Of a DNA stretch of 64,000 nt, positions 41,585 through 50,656 are shown in pieces. The notes under the pieces were generated by a model. The model was not told the origin of the DNA. It saw only the letters and a program-made list of their open reading frames with translations, and did no database searches. The position numbers and the translations under genes are program-made. How positions within the stretch are numbered: the stretch's first letter is position 1; the number at the start of each line of letters is the position of its first letter. The DNA comes from Candidatus Acidulodesulfobacterium ferriphilum (lineage in GTDB: Bacteria; SZUA-79; Acidulodesulfobacterales; Acidulodesulfobacteraceae), in the NCBI GenBank assembly GCA_004195035.1, contig SGBD01000001.1, positions 310,001-374,000 of the forward strand, read 5' to 3'.

Positions 41585-42088
41585 TTAAGATTTCTTTTTG
41601 GCAAATAGATAGGCGCCGATTATGGCGACCAATAAAAGAACAGATGCAACTTCGAACGGAAATATATACTTTGTAAATAAAAATTCGCCTAATATCTGCG
41701 TATTCCCAATTTTATTAATTAAAGCATGCGTATAAATACCCGTCGGTTTTTTTGGGTAACCGTTAATAATATAAATGGTTATTTCCGCCAATAAAATTAT
41801 AAAAATTACCCCCGCTATGAATATCTGGTGCAAATCCATTTTAATTTTTTTTATTTTTGAAAGATTGAGCAGCATGATAACCAATACAACCAATACCATA
41901 ATAGCCCCGGCATAAACAAGGATTTGCATGGCCGCAAGAAACTGCATATCTAACAGGACATAAAAACCGGCAAGAGCAAAAAAGCAAAGCACTAAATATA
42001 AGGCGGAAGTTAAAGGGTTTTTCATCGATATGACCATTAACGCCGAAAAAACAGCTATAATTGAAAAAATATAAAAAAGCGCTTCCAA
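41585..42088 (-). CDS. nuoJ: NADH-quinone oxidoreductase subunit J
   Basis: The 167-residue subunit has five helices, with NPLTSALYLVLCFFALAGFYVLLD and QFLAAMQILVYAGAIMVLVVLVIMLLNL. The latter is the family motif in the helix that undergoes a pi-bulge change in complex I. It is followed by a loop that varies among species and a final helix ending in LFAKKKS. Order and strand fit between nuoI and nuoK. Confidence 0.95.
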   Translation of the reverse strand: MEALFYIFSIIAVFSALMVISMKNPLTSALYLVLCFFALAGFYVLLDMQFLAAMQILVYAGAIMVLVVLVIMLLNLSKIKKIKMDLHQIFIAGVIFIILLAEITIYIINGYPKKPTGIYTHALINKIGNTQILGEFLFTKYIFPFEVASVLLLVAIIGAYLFAKKKS

Positions 42089-42116
42089 AATTATCCTCTT
42101 AATAAATTATTAATAT

Positions 42117-42632
42117 TTATCTGGATTCTATTAACTTTTCTACCCCGTAAATTCCTTCGTCCCGCGTATAAAAAGCTACTTCATAATTACTTCCCATGCT
42201 TATTGCTTCTTCAGGGCAAATCTCTTCGCAATAGCCGCAGCAGATACATCTTAATAAATCGATATCAAAAGACGACGGATGCCTTCTTCCGTCATTAAAT
42301 GTATTATGCGCAAGCTTGTCTAAGCTATGATTATGCTTTTGCCTCTCCGTAAGTTCGTGATTGTCGCCGTAATCTACATATCCTGATTTTATTTTAATGG
42401 CCTCCGACGGACATACGGTCTGGCATAAAAAACATGCAACGCACCTTAACGACCCGTCTTTATTTACATTAAGTTTGGGAAAGGCTCTGAATCTTTCGGC
42501 TATTTCAAGCCTTTCTCTCGGGTATTGAAAGGTTACGGGTTTATTAAAAAAGGTCTTTATCGTAGTCTTTAACCCCACCAATAAATTTTTAGAAATTTCT
42601 ATAATAGAATTTTCCTGTTTCTTAGTATCCAT
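42117..42632 (-). CDS. nuoI: NADH-quinone oxidoreductase subunit I, 2x4Fe-4S
   Basis: The 171-residue peripheral-arm protein has the two ferredoxin clusters N6a and N6b, in RCVACFLCQTVCPSEAI and CICCGYCEEICPEEAI. The second follows DIDLLRC with the typical spacing. They pass electrons towards the quinone site. It lies 6 bp from nuoH and 28 bp from nuoJ. Its N-terminal helix links to the membrane arm. Confidence 0.96.
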   Translation of the reverse strand: MDTKKQENSIIEISKNLLVGLKTTIKTFFNKPVTFQYPRERLEIAERFRAFPKLNVNKDGSLRCVACFLCQTVCPSEAIKIKSGYVDYGDNHELTERQKHNHSLDKLAHNTFNDGRRHPSSFDIDLLRCICCGYCEEICPEEAISMGSNYEVAFYTRDEGIYGVEKLIESR

Positions 42633-42638
42633 ATTATT

Positions 42639-43625
42639 TTATTTGTTTATTAATATCATTATAAAACCGGTAACTATAATGTTAGCCAATGCCAGCGGCA
42701 ATAAAAACTTCCATCCAAAATCCATGAGTTCGTCATACCTTAACCTTGGATATGTCCATCTTAACCATAAATAAATAAGTACGACAAAAAAAAGCTTTAT
42801 TAAAAACCATAAAACCGAAGGAAGGAAAGGACCCTGCCATCCTCCTAAAAACAAAGTAACTATTATCGCGCTATTAACTACTATTTGGGCATACTCGCCG
42901 ATAAAATAGAACGCAAACTCCATACTTGAATATTCCGTGTGAAACCCGGCGACAAGCTCTCCCTCCGCCTCTCCTAAATCGAAAGGAACTCTATTCATTT
43001 CAGCCGTGGAAGCAATCAAATAAATTATAAAGCCTACAGGCTGATAAACTATAAACCAGATATGCGACTGCTCGGAAACTATTCTGGATAAACTCAAATC
43101 CCCCGCGATCATTATTACTCCAATAATAGAAAGGACAAGGGGAATTTCATAGCTGATCATTTGAGCCGCCGTACGTATTCCTCCAAGCAATGAATATTTG
43201 CTGTTGGAAGCCCAACCCCCCAAAACCACTCCGTAAATCCCGAGCGATGACAATGCTAAAATAAAAAGTATTCCGATATTTACATCCGTAATCTGAAGCG
43301 GAACGGTATGCCCCAGAATCTTAACAGGCGCGCCGAACGGTATAACCGCGAATGTAGTCAGCGCAGGAATAACCACTATTATAGGGGCCAAAAGAAACAA
43401 AATCTTATCGGCATCCGCGGGTATAATATCCTCCTTAAAAAAAAGTTTTATTCCATCCGCTATCGGCTGCAATAACCCATGAAATCCCGCTTCCATAGGA
43501 CCCATTCTGTTTTGGATTTTCGCCGCCACCTTACGCTCTAAAAGTGTCAGATAAGCCGCCGCCGCAAGCAAACCCGCGAAAACGATTAATATTTTTATAA
43601 TCTCTGCTATAAGCCAAAATATCAT
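42639..43625 (-). CDS. nuoH: NADH-quinone oxidoreductase subunit H
   Basis: The 328-residue protein has eight membrane helices and contains the quinone-binding chamber. Motifs: LLERKVAAKIQNRMGPMEAGFHGLLQPIADGIKLFFKED, and TAEMNRVPFDLGEAEGELVAGFHTEYSSMEFAFYF. The second carries the acidic residues on the quinone loop. The C-terminal WLRWTYPRLRYDELMDFGWKFLLPLALAN is standard. It is downstream of nuoG. Confidence 0.97.
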   Translation of the reverse strand: MIFWLIAEIIKILIVFAGLLAAAAYLTLLERKVAAKIQNRMGPMEAGFHGLLQPIADGIKLFFKEDIIPADADKILFLLAPIIVVIPALTTFAVIPFGAPVKILGHTVPLQITDVNIGILFILALSSLGIYGVVLGGWASNSKYSLLGGIRTAAQMISYEIPLVLSIIGVIMIAGDLSLSRIVSEQSHIWFIVYQPVGFIIYLIASTAEMNRVPFDLGEAEGELVAGFHTEYSSMEFAFYFIGEYAQIVVNSAIIVTLFLGGWQGPFLPSVLWFLIKLFFVVLIYLWLRWTYPRLRYDELMDFGWKFLLPLALANIIVTGFIMILINK

Positions 43626-43695
43626 AATCTTTGCTTATTAAAATAAATTTAGAATTGTTACAGTATTTACATAATACCACAACAACTATTTTTAA

Positions 43696-45822
43696 TTAAT
43701 AATATAACTTAGTTTTATCGTTATAATAAAATTTACTTTTAGTTTTAATCTTATTGTAATATGTTGCATTCTCTAACTTTAACGATTTAACGAACTCGGA
43801 CAATTCATTCTTTATATAATTAAACGAATATCCTAATTTGTTTGAGATTAAGGTTAAAAAATCTAAAATATCGCTTCTATATACGCCCAAATCAAATTCA
43901 TTATCCAAATGTATCTTTTTACCCTCAAAATTTTCATAGAACGCATCTTTTGATTCAAGAAAATCGTACACCGGTATAACGACATCCGCCATAGTAGATA
44001 ATATGCTCGCCTTAGAAGAAAAAACGGCTAAAAACTCTAAATCCGTTATATATTTAGTCAATTCTTTAGTTATGTAATTACTTATAGGGTCGCCTATATA
44101 AATGAGATTTTTTATTTTCCCCGCATCAAATCCCGAATATATAGAATTAAAACCTAAAAGATTAGAGGGGTTTACCCCCGCGCTTTCAAGTCCTCTATAA
44201 TTAAAAGGCTTCATAAGAGGATAAACATATACTATTTTTTGTTCATCCCTCAAAAATTCGACCATTTCTTTAATAGCAAGAAAATCTTTACCCATATTAT
44301 AAGCCGACATTGGAAAGTCGCCGATTATAATGGAAATAGAATTTGACTTAAGAATATTTTTGGATACCCTGTTTAGCTGACTGTCCATTTCATCATCTTT
44401 TTTAAAGCCGTAATCGTAAAGATTTAATCTTAGACTATTTAAGAAATAGTGTATTTCAGATAACTCTATATCCTTCCTTATATGTGCAATATCCTCAAAT
44501 CTTGTTAAAACAGGATTTACTTGTTTTTTAATATTTACAAGTAAAAGTTTTCCTCCATGTTCCCTGTGTGTTTTCATAATGTTATATGAAACATACGGAA
44601 TTTCATCCTCTATAGAGCCGATATACAATATTACATCGGAATTTTGTACGGCTTTAATCTCGAAGTTTTCTTCGTTTTTAAAAACGGTTTTAAATTTATT
44701 AAAGTTCTCCCTATAAAATTCCGGTTCGGCTATATCGAAATAGGCGGGTTTTAAAATATATTTCACAAAATTAGAAATTACGAACCCATCATTTGTGGAA
44801 ATACCCGGGGATACTAAAACTGCGGTATTTTCCATGCCGTTTTTTCCGGAAATATTTTTAATTCTTAAAACAAACTCATTTATTGCATCTTCAATGCCTG
44901 TTTCTTTCGGCATAGATTTCTTTTTAATAATGGGGGCTTGAATATAATAGCCGTCCGATTTTCCGATACCCTCGTAAAAAAATCCGGAGCGGCACAAATA
45001 TCCGCCGAATAAAGAAGCAGTTCTGACCAAAGATTCTTCTTTATCATACCTGTAATACTCAATCCTGCATGCGGCGGAACATTTATCGCAGACGGATGAA
45101 AAGGGCGACACCTGCCAGTACCTTTCTTTAAACTTCGAAGGTTTTGAAATTAATGCGCCGACGGGACAGACTTCGATACAATTCCCGCAATAATAGCAAT
45201 CTAAATAATTTACCTCCGGCTTAATTTCCATAAACCCGCAGTTCTCGGATGGAATTGCGCCCATTTCCAATTTATCGTCTTGTTTTAAACCGATGTAACC
45301 GTTATACCCTTTGTCTTTGATTTGATAAAACGGATTCCCGTACATATCTGTGCATACCCTAATACACCTTGAGCACAGCACGCACCTCGTAGCATGATAT
45401 TCGATAATATCGCTTTTAAATATATGCGTTCTATCAGGAAAAATCTTTTCATTTTTCTGGGTTGTGATGCCAAATTCAAAAGATAAATCCTGTAAACTGC
45501 ATTCGCCGGATTTATCGCAAACGGGACAATCAAGAGGATGATCCAATAGAAGATGCGACATTACTTCTTTTCTCACTTTCCATAGTTTTTCGGTATCGGT
45601 TAAAATTTCATACCCTTCTTTTACTTTTGCGACGCAAGACGGAAGAGGATTTTTAACTCCTTTAACCTCAACCACGCAAATTCTGCATGAGCCGATAGGT
45701 CTTAGCCTCTTAAGATAGCAAAGCGTTGGTATTTTTATACCGTTTTGGGCGGCGGCCTCAAGAACGGTAATACCTGATTTAGTCATTATTTTTTTGCCGT
45801 TTATCGTAATTTCGATATCCAT
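43696..45822 (-). CDS. nuoG: NADH-quinone oxidoreductase subunit G
   Basis: The 708-residue protein begins with a 2Fe-2S domain (ITINGKKIMTKSGITVLEAA, and Cys set in CYLKRLRPIGSCRICVVEV ... CVAKV). The N5 region (HPLDCPVCDKSGECSLQD), two ferredoxin-like clusters (CVLCSRCIRVC and CYYCGNCIEVCPVGAL), and a molybdopterin-family 4Fe-4S site (CDKCSAAC ... LCRSG) follow. The rest is a diverged molybdopterin-oxidoreductase fold without cofactor ligands, as in other NuoG. It would normally sit beside NuoE and NuoF; here it is preceded by the NuoF-GltD fusion. ATG start. Confidence 0.95.
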   Translation of the reverse strand: MDIEITINGKKIMTKSGITVLEAAAQNGIKIPTLCYLKRLRPIGSCRICVVEVKGVKNPLPSCVAKVKEGYEILTDTEKLWKVRKEVMSHLLLDHPLDCPVCDKSGECSLQDLSFEFGITTQKNEKIFPDRTHIFKSDIIEYHATRCVLCSRCIRVCTDMYGNPFYQIKDKGYNGYIGLKQDDKLEMGAIPSENCGFMEIKPEVNYLDCYYCGNCIEVCPVGALISKPSKFKERYWQVSPFSSVCDKCSAACRIEYYRYDKEESLVRTASLFGGYLCRSGFFYEGIGKSDGYYIQAPIIKKKSMPKETGIEDAINEFVLRIKNISGKNGMENTAVLVSPGISTNDGFVISNFVKYILKPAYFDIAEPEFYRENFNKFKTVFKNEENFEIKAVQNSDVILYIGSIEDEIPYVSYNIMKTHREHGGKLLLVNIKKQVNPVLTRFEDIAHIRKDIELSEIHYFLNSLRLNLYDYGFKKDDEMDSQLNRVSKNILKSNSISIIIGDFPMSAYNMGKDFLAIKEMVEFLRDEQKIVYVYPLMKPFNYRGLESAGVNPSNLLGFNSIYSGFDAGKIKNLIYIGDPISNYITKELTKYITDLEFLAVFSSKASILSTMADVVIPVYDFLESKDAFYENFEGKKIHLDNEFDLGVYRSDILDFLTLISNKLGYSFNYIKNELSEFVKSLKLENATYYNKIKTKSKFYYNDKTKLYY

Positions 45823-45929
45823 TTAATTCAATCCTGTAAACATGTACAAATATATGGCTTTTTAAAATAAAACTTTCTTTCTATCGTGCATCTCGAATCT
45901 AACTCTTTTAATGTGTTTGCTTTGAAATT

Positions 45930-47834
45930 TTATTTAAACTTTACAAGCATAAGAAAATAACACCTCATACACCTTGTGGCTTCATAAATAACATCATCGC
46001 TGGTTAAACCCTTGTCAACTTCCATAAAATTACTTATGCGCATCTCAACATCTTCTTCCACCTGTTTAGCTGCAGGATTTCCTTTCGGAAAATCGGTATA
46101 ATCTATTATCTCTTTTTTGTCATAAACACCAATCTTTTCTAACAGATATTCAAAAAGGCAATCGTCCGTTGCTTCAAATGAGCCCGTTCTTATATATTGA
46201 TCTATCCTTCTTGCGGCATTTTTACCGTCGCGATTTGAATCGACTATGCTGATGGGTCCCGTAAATGCGTCGCCGCCGGCGAATACTCCAGGCATATCGG
46301 TCATATGCGTAAACTCGTCCGCTATTATTATTTTGCCTTTACCTGTTTTAATCTGCGGCGTATCTTTCAAAAAATCAAAATCCGGAACCTGCCCGACCGC
46401 CATAATAAACGAATCACATTCTATGTCAAAATCGGAACCAGGAACTTCCACGGGGCTTCTTCTGCCACTTTCATCGGGATCTCCGAGTTTCATTTTTATG
46501 CACTTTACGCCTTTAACCGCCCCGTTTTCTTGGATAATACTCACGGGGTTAGTCAAAAATTCAAATTTAACGCCTTCTTTAATGGCAGTATCGATTTCGT
46601 AAGGAGCTGCAGGCATCTGCTCTCTCGCTCTTCTATATACAACGATAACTTCTTCGAACCCTAACCTGATTGCTGTCCGGCAGCAATCTATAGCTACATT
46701 GCCGCCCCCTTCTATGATAACCTTCCTGCAGGTTTCGATTTTATTCCCAAGGGAGACATCCCTTAAAAATTTAACCCCTTCATAAAAACCCTTAAGGTTG
46801 TCCTGCTCTCCTGGCAACCCTATATTTTGTCCCTTATGTGCGCCGACCGCAAGGAAAACGGCTTTAAAATCTTGCCCAAAAAGATCCCTTATCGTAAAAT
46901 CGGTTCCAAGTCTTTGATTTAATTTATAATCGATTCCGGTAGAAAGGATATAATCAATTTCTTTATCTAAGAATTCTTTCGGCAACCTGTATTTCGGGAT
47001 GCCGACATTCATCATTCCCCCCAAAACGGGCAGCGCTTCAAATATCACGGGCTTATAGCCCATTAAGCGCAAATAGTACGCACAGCTTAAACCGGCGGGA
47101 CCTGAACCGACGATTGCTATTTTAATCCCGTTGTCTTTGATTGCGAATTTCGGTTTGATATCGGAATAAAATTCGTTATCGGCGGCGAATCGTCTTATTA
47201 AACATATCTGAATGGGCTCATCGACATTAGCCCTGCGGCAATTGTCTTGGCACGGATGAAAGCAGGTTCTTCCCAAAATCCCTGCTAACGGGGTATTTCT
47301 TCTCGCGGATTCGAGCGCGTCTTCAAATCTGCCGTCCCTGACCCTTTCTATCCAGTTTGGAATATCGAGTTTGGATGGACAGCCGTTAATGCAAGGGGCG
47401 GTTATCTTAGTTATATAATCCCCTTTCGGTATAATTTCTTTATTTATTATTGCGTTTTCGAAATCTTCCCTGAAATTATCTATTAGTTCGGTAACGGCTA
47501 ACGGTCCCATGGTTCCCACGGTGCACTTAGAAGACGATAAAATCCATTCGCATTGATTCCTTAATCTATCCAAATCTTCTAAAATAGCACGACCGTTACA
47601 TATATGTTCGAGAATATCGGAAGCAACCGAAGTTCCAATCATGCACGGGGTACAAACGCCGCAAGAAATCTTTTGAAGTTCGTTCATATAGCATCTTGCC
47701 AGATCAACTTTATTGTCCTTGTCGTCAAGCAAAGCTATGCCGTTCCAATTAAGTATGGAGGATATTTCGGCGTGGCCCGTTCTTTTAAAGAATGAAATAT
47801 CTAATTTTGAACCAATTTTATCTATAATCTTCAT
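45930..47834 (-). CDS. Fusion: NuoF C-terminal 4Fe-4S domain + GltD-type FAD/NAD(P)H oxidoreductase
   Basis: This 634-residue protein replaces NuoE and NuoF in the complex I operon. Residues 25-130 match the NuoF C-terminal domain, with cysteines 58, 61, 64 (ISCGVCTPCMIGT) and 104 as N3 cluster ligands. The FMN/NADH and SLBB parts of NuoF are absent. Residues about 145-220 are a GltD/DPYD-type 4Fe-4S domain (APCINGCPS and CFHPCQDNC, with Cys211). They are followed by an FAD Rossmann domain (GSGPAG at 243-248) and a nucleotide domain (GGGNVA at 376-381, with VVYRR at 399-402, suggesting NADPH). A final cysteine pair (CMRC) lies near the end. Predicted role: NAD(P)H or ferredoxin-linked entry for complex I electrons. 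Confidence 0.85.
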   Translation of the reverse strand: MKIIDKIGSKLDISFFKRTGHAEISSILNWNGIALLDDKDNKVDLARCYMNELQKISCGVCTPCMIGTSVASDILEHICNGRAILEDLDRLRNQCEWILSSSKCTVGTMGPLAVTELIDNFREDFENAIINKEIIPKGDYITKITAPCINGCPSKLDIPNWIERVRDGRFEDALESARRNTPLAGILGRTCFHPCQDNCRRANVDEPIQICLIRRFAADNEFYSDIKPKFAIKDNGIKIAIVGSGPAGLSCAYYLRLMGYKPVIFEALPVLGGMMNVGIPKYRLPKEFLDKEIDYILSTGIDYKLNQRLGTDFTIRDLFGQDFKAVFLAVGAHKGQNIGLPGEQDNLKGFYEGVKFLRDVSLGNKIETCRKVIIEGGGNVAIDCCRTAIRLGFEEVIVVYRRAREQMPAAPYEIDTAIKEGVKFEFLTNPVSIIQENGAVKGVKCIKMKLGDPDESGRRSPVEVPGSDFDIECDSFIMAVGQVPDFDFLKDTPQIKTGKGKIIIADEFTHMTDMPGVFAGGDAFTGPISIVDSNRDGKNAARRIDQYIRTGSFEATDDCLFEYLLEKIGVYDKKEIIDYTDFPKGNPAAKQVEEDVEMRISNFMEVDKGLTSDDVIYEATRCMRCYFLMLVKFK

Positions 47835-47865
47835 ATAGTCTAAATTTAATTTATGATTTTATCTT

Positions 47866-49065
47866 TTACCTGTCCACTTCTCCCAGCAATATATCCACAC
47901 TGCCCATAATCGCAACTAAGTCGGCTAACAAATGCCCCTTCGTCATTTTACACAAAGCGCTGATATTACAAAACGACGGCGGTCTCACCCGCATGCGGTA
48001 AGGAAAAGCCGAACCATCCGACACCAGATAAAAACCAAGTTCTCCTCTCGGATTTTCTACGGAGTGGTATGCCTCGCCCTTTGGCGGCTTTATGCCCTCC
48101 ATACCGTATTTAAAGAGCGATATCATGCCTTCCATTGTGGTCAACGCCCTTTTTTTAGGGGGGATAACATAGCGGGGATATTCGTCATAGCTTAAATATT
48201 CGCCCGCCGGAATATTTTCGACCGCCTGATTTATTATTTTAAGGCTTTGCCTCATCTCTTCTATTCTTACGAAATATCTATCGTAAACATCTCCCGTATC
48301 TCCAAGAGGGATTTCGAAATCAAAATCTTCATAGCTTGAATAAGGGTTTGTCTTCCTGACATCATATTTTAATCCGCTGCCTCTGAGGGAAGGCCCGGTC
48401 AATGCGAAATTAGCCGCATCTTCGGCGGAAATTATACCTAAATTTTTGGTTCTTTCTAACCAAATTTTGTTCTTTGTGAGTAACGCTTCATACTCGCTGA
48501 CTTTTTCGGGAAAAATTTTTATAAAATTCCGCGTTTTATCTATAAAATCTTTGTGTATATCCATTGCTAAACCGCCGACCCGATAAAAGGAAGGGGTCAT
48601 CCTTGCGCCGGTAACCGCTTCTATGATATCTAATATTAACTCTCTTTCGCGAAAACAGTATAGAAACTCGGTTAAAGCGCCTATATCAACGGCGTGCGTA
48701 CCCAGCCATACAAGATGGGAACTGATTCTTGTAAACTCTGCAAGGATAACCCTGACATATTCAGCTCTTTTAGGGGCTTTTACGCCGCAAAGCTTTTCGA
48801 CGGCAAGAATATAACCCAAGTTATTTGAAGCGGCGGAAACATAGTCCATTCTGTCCGTAATAGTCTCGGCCTGATGGTAGGTTCGGGATTCGGCATATTT
48901 TTCCATACTTGTATGTAAATAACCTATAACAGGTTCCGCATTAACTACAACTTCTCCGTCTAATTGAACCAAAACCCTGAGAACGCCGTGAGTGGCGGGA
49001 TGAGAGGGACCCACATTCAATGGAAATTTATCTGTCTCTATTAAGAAATCTTTGTATTCAAACAT
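47866..49065 (-). CDS. nuoD: NADH-quinone oxidoreductase subunit D
   Basis: The 399-residue 49-kDa-type subunit lines the quinone site with NuoB. Motifs: NVGPSHPATHGVLRVLVQLDGE, IGYLHTSMEKYAESRTYHQ, TPSFYRVGGLAMDIHKDF and the C-terminal DGSAFPYRMRVRPPSFCNISALCKMTKGHLLADLVAIMGSVDILLGEVDR. The catalytic Tyr and His equivalents are within the conserved contexts. It is a stand-alone NuoD, not fused to NuoC. It lies 30 bp from nuoC and 31 bp from the NuoF-GltD fusion. Confidence 0.97.
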   Translation of the reverse strand: MFEYKDFLIETDKFPLNVGPSHPATHGVLRVLVQLDGEVVVNAEPVIGYLHTSMEKYAESRTYHQAETITDRMDYVSAASNNLGYILAVEKLCGVKAPKRAEYVRVILAEFTRISSHLVWLGTHAVDIGALTEFLYCFRERELILDIIEAVTGARMTPSFYRVGGLAMDIHKDFIDKTRNFIKIFPEKVSEYEALLTKNKIWLERTKNLGIISAEDAANFALTGPSLRGSGLKYDVRKTNPYSSYEDFDFEIPLGDTGDVYDRYFVRIEEMRQSLKIINQAVENIPAGEYLSYDEYPRYVIPPKKRALTTMEGMISLFKYGMEGIKPPKGEAYHSVENPRGELGFYLVSDGSAFPYRMRVRPPSFCNISALCKMTKGHLLADLVAIMGSVDILLGEVDR

Positions 49066-49095
49066 TGTTAAATTTCTTATTAATAATTTGGTGAT

Positions 49096-49638
49096 TTATG
49101 GTTTTTGGGTTATTTCATCCATTTCGACATATCCCGGGGTATCAAAATTTATCGTTTCGACCGGCGGCCTTTGCCTTAACGGGTAATCTTTAAGAAGAGG
49201 ATGCCCTTCCCAGTCATCGGGATTCAATATTCTTTTCAAATCGGGATGCCCCTTGAATTTTAAACCAAACATATCGTAAACTTCCCTTTCAAACCAATTT
49301 GCCGAATTGTAAAGCGGCGTTAAACTGGGGTAATCAGGCTCGTTTATTTTGCTTCTGCTCTTTACAAATATTCTGAAATTATTTTTTGTAGAATAAAAAT
49401 TATAAATTACTTCTATTCTTTCGGGCTTCTTTGGATAATCAACGGCAAACAAGTCGGATAACATATCGAATTGCAGCCTGGAGTCGTCTTTTAAGAATTT
49501 TGCAAAATCTATAATATTTTCTTTGCCCGTGAATATATGCATATCGCCATTAGAAGTTTCGATCGAAGAAACTAATTTTGGCATAGATTCCTTTATGACG
49601 CTAAGTGCAAATAAGACATCCATCTCTTTAAGGCTCAT
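49096..49638 (-). CDS. nuoC: NADH-quinone oxidoreductase subunit C
   Basis: The 180-residue protein matches the 30-kDa subunit: MLSDLFAVDYPKKPERIEVIYNFYS, then DYPSLTPLYNSANWFEREVYDMFGLKFKGHPDLKRILNPDDWEGHPLLKDYPLR. The last segment is the strongest family signature and contacts NuoD and NuoB. It is a separate gene from nuoD, unlike the E. coli fusion. Order nuoB-nuoC-nuoD is normal. Confidence 0.96.
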   Translation of the reverse strand: MSLKEMDVLFALSVIKESMPKLVSSIETSNGDMHIFTGKENIIDFAKFLKDDSRLQFDMLSDLFAVDYPKKPERIEVIYNFYSTKNNFRIFVKSRSKINEPDYPSLTPLYNSANWFEREVYDMFGLKFKGHPDLKRILNPDDWEGHPLLKDYPLRQRPPVETINFDTPGYVEMDEITQKP

Positions 49639-49697
49639 GTTTATATTAAATTTATGTTATCTTAAGATAATTTAAAATTAAAAGCTTTAGTTCGGGT

Positions 49698-50192
49698 TTA
49701 CTTTAAAATCTTAGGCGGTTCCCCGCTTTTTATAGTCCCTTTTTCTATCTTTTCTTGAAGTTTTACTATGCCGTATATGAGGGCTTCCGGTCTGGGCGGA
49801 CAACCGGGGATATAAACATCGACGGGAATAATTCTGTCAACGCCCTGAACTATGCTATAAACATTAAAAAGCCCCCCTGAACAGGCACAATCACCCATTG
49901 CAATAACCCATTTCGGATTTGGCATCTGATCATAAATTCTTTTAACCATGGGAGCCATTTTATATGAAACCCTTCCTGATACGATAATTAAATCGGATTG
50001 CCTGGGACTTGACCTGAAAATTAAACCTAATCTATCGAAGTCATACCGGGAAGAGGCAACAGTCATCATTTCGATAGCACAACAGGCCAAACCAAATGTC
50101 GCAGGCCAAATCGACCATTTTCTGCCCCATGAAACAAGCTTATCTAACGATGTCGTTATAATGTTATCACCCAGATGTTCTTCTATTCCCAT
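49698..50192 (-). CDS. nuoB: NADH-quinone oxidoreductase subunit B, N2 cluster
   Basis: The 164-residue PSST-type subunit binds the last cluster, N2. The ligand cysteines are visible in [16 protein letters not shown] (the tandem Cys-Cys), [14 protein letters not shown] and [15 protein letters not shown]. The conserved Arg and Asp residues near FRSSPRQSD are present. It overlaps the end of nuoA by 10 bases, so the first two genes are translationally coupled. Confidence 0.97.
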   Translation of the reverse strand: MGIEEHLGDNIITTSLDKLVSWGRKWSIWPATFGLACCAIEMMTVASSRYDFDRLGLIFRSSPRQSDLIIVSGRVSYKMAPMVKRIYDQMPNPKWVIAMGDCACSGGLFNVYSIVQGVDRIIPVDVYIPGCPPRPEALIYGIVKLQEKIEKGTIKSGEPPKILK

Positions 50193-50560
50193 CTAAGCGC
50201 CCCCTTTTTCCACACATACAAAAGACCTATGACTAATATTATGATAAACATAAACATTTCTATAAATCCGAAAAGCCCCAGCTCTGAAAAAACAACGGCC
50301 CAAGGAAATAAAAAAAGCGCTTCGATATCAAAAAGAAGAAAAAAAATGGCAACAAGATAAAATTTAACATCAAATCTGAAGTGGGCATCGCCTGTCGGTT
50401 CAACCCCGCACTCATAAGGTTTTAATTTTCCGATTTCGTATGTTTTTTTTCCAATAAAATTTGAGGCTATAATTGTAAAAATGGCAAATAATATGGCTAT
50501 TACGAGCATTATAAGGATGGGTAGAAAAGAATTCAAACTATCTCCATTCATATTATTCAT
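50183..50560 (-). CDS. nuoA: NADH-quinone oxidoreductase subunit A
   Basis: The 125-residue membrane protein has three helices and the family signature [45 protein letters not shown]. The acidic [11 protein letters not shown] part is the most conserved. It is the first complex I gene, 96 bp downstream of pepA, and probably begins the operon or shares the pepA transcript. Confidence 0.96.
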   Translation of the reverse strand: MNNMNGDSLNSFLPILIMLVIAILFAIFTIIASNFIGKKTYEIGKLKPYECGVEPTGDAHFRFDVKFYLVAIFFLLFDIEALFLFPWAVVFSELGLFGFIEMFMFIIILVIGLLYVWKKGALRWE

Positions 50561-50656
50561 AATGTTACACTAAAATAAATTAATTATAAATATGCGGTTG
50601 GATATATCGTATAGAATGTATCATATAATATATTCAAAATCAATAAGAAAAATAAC

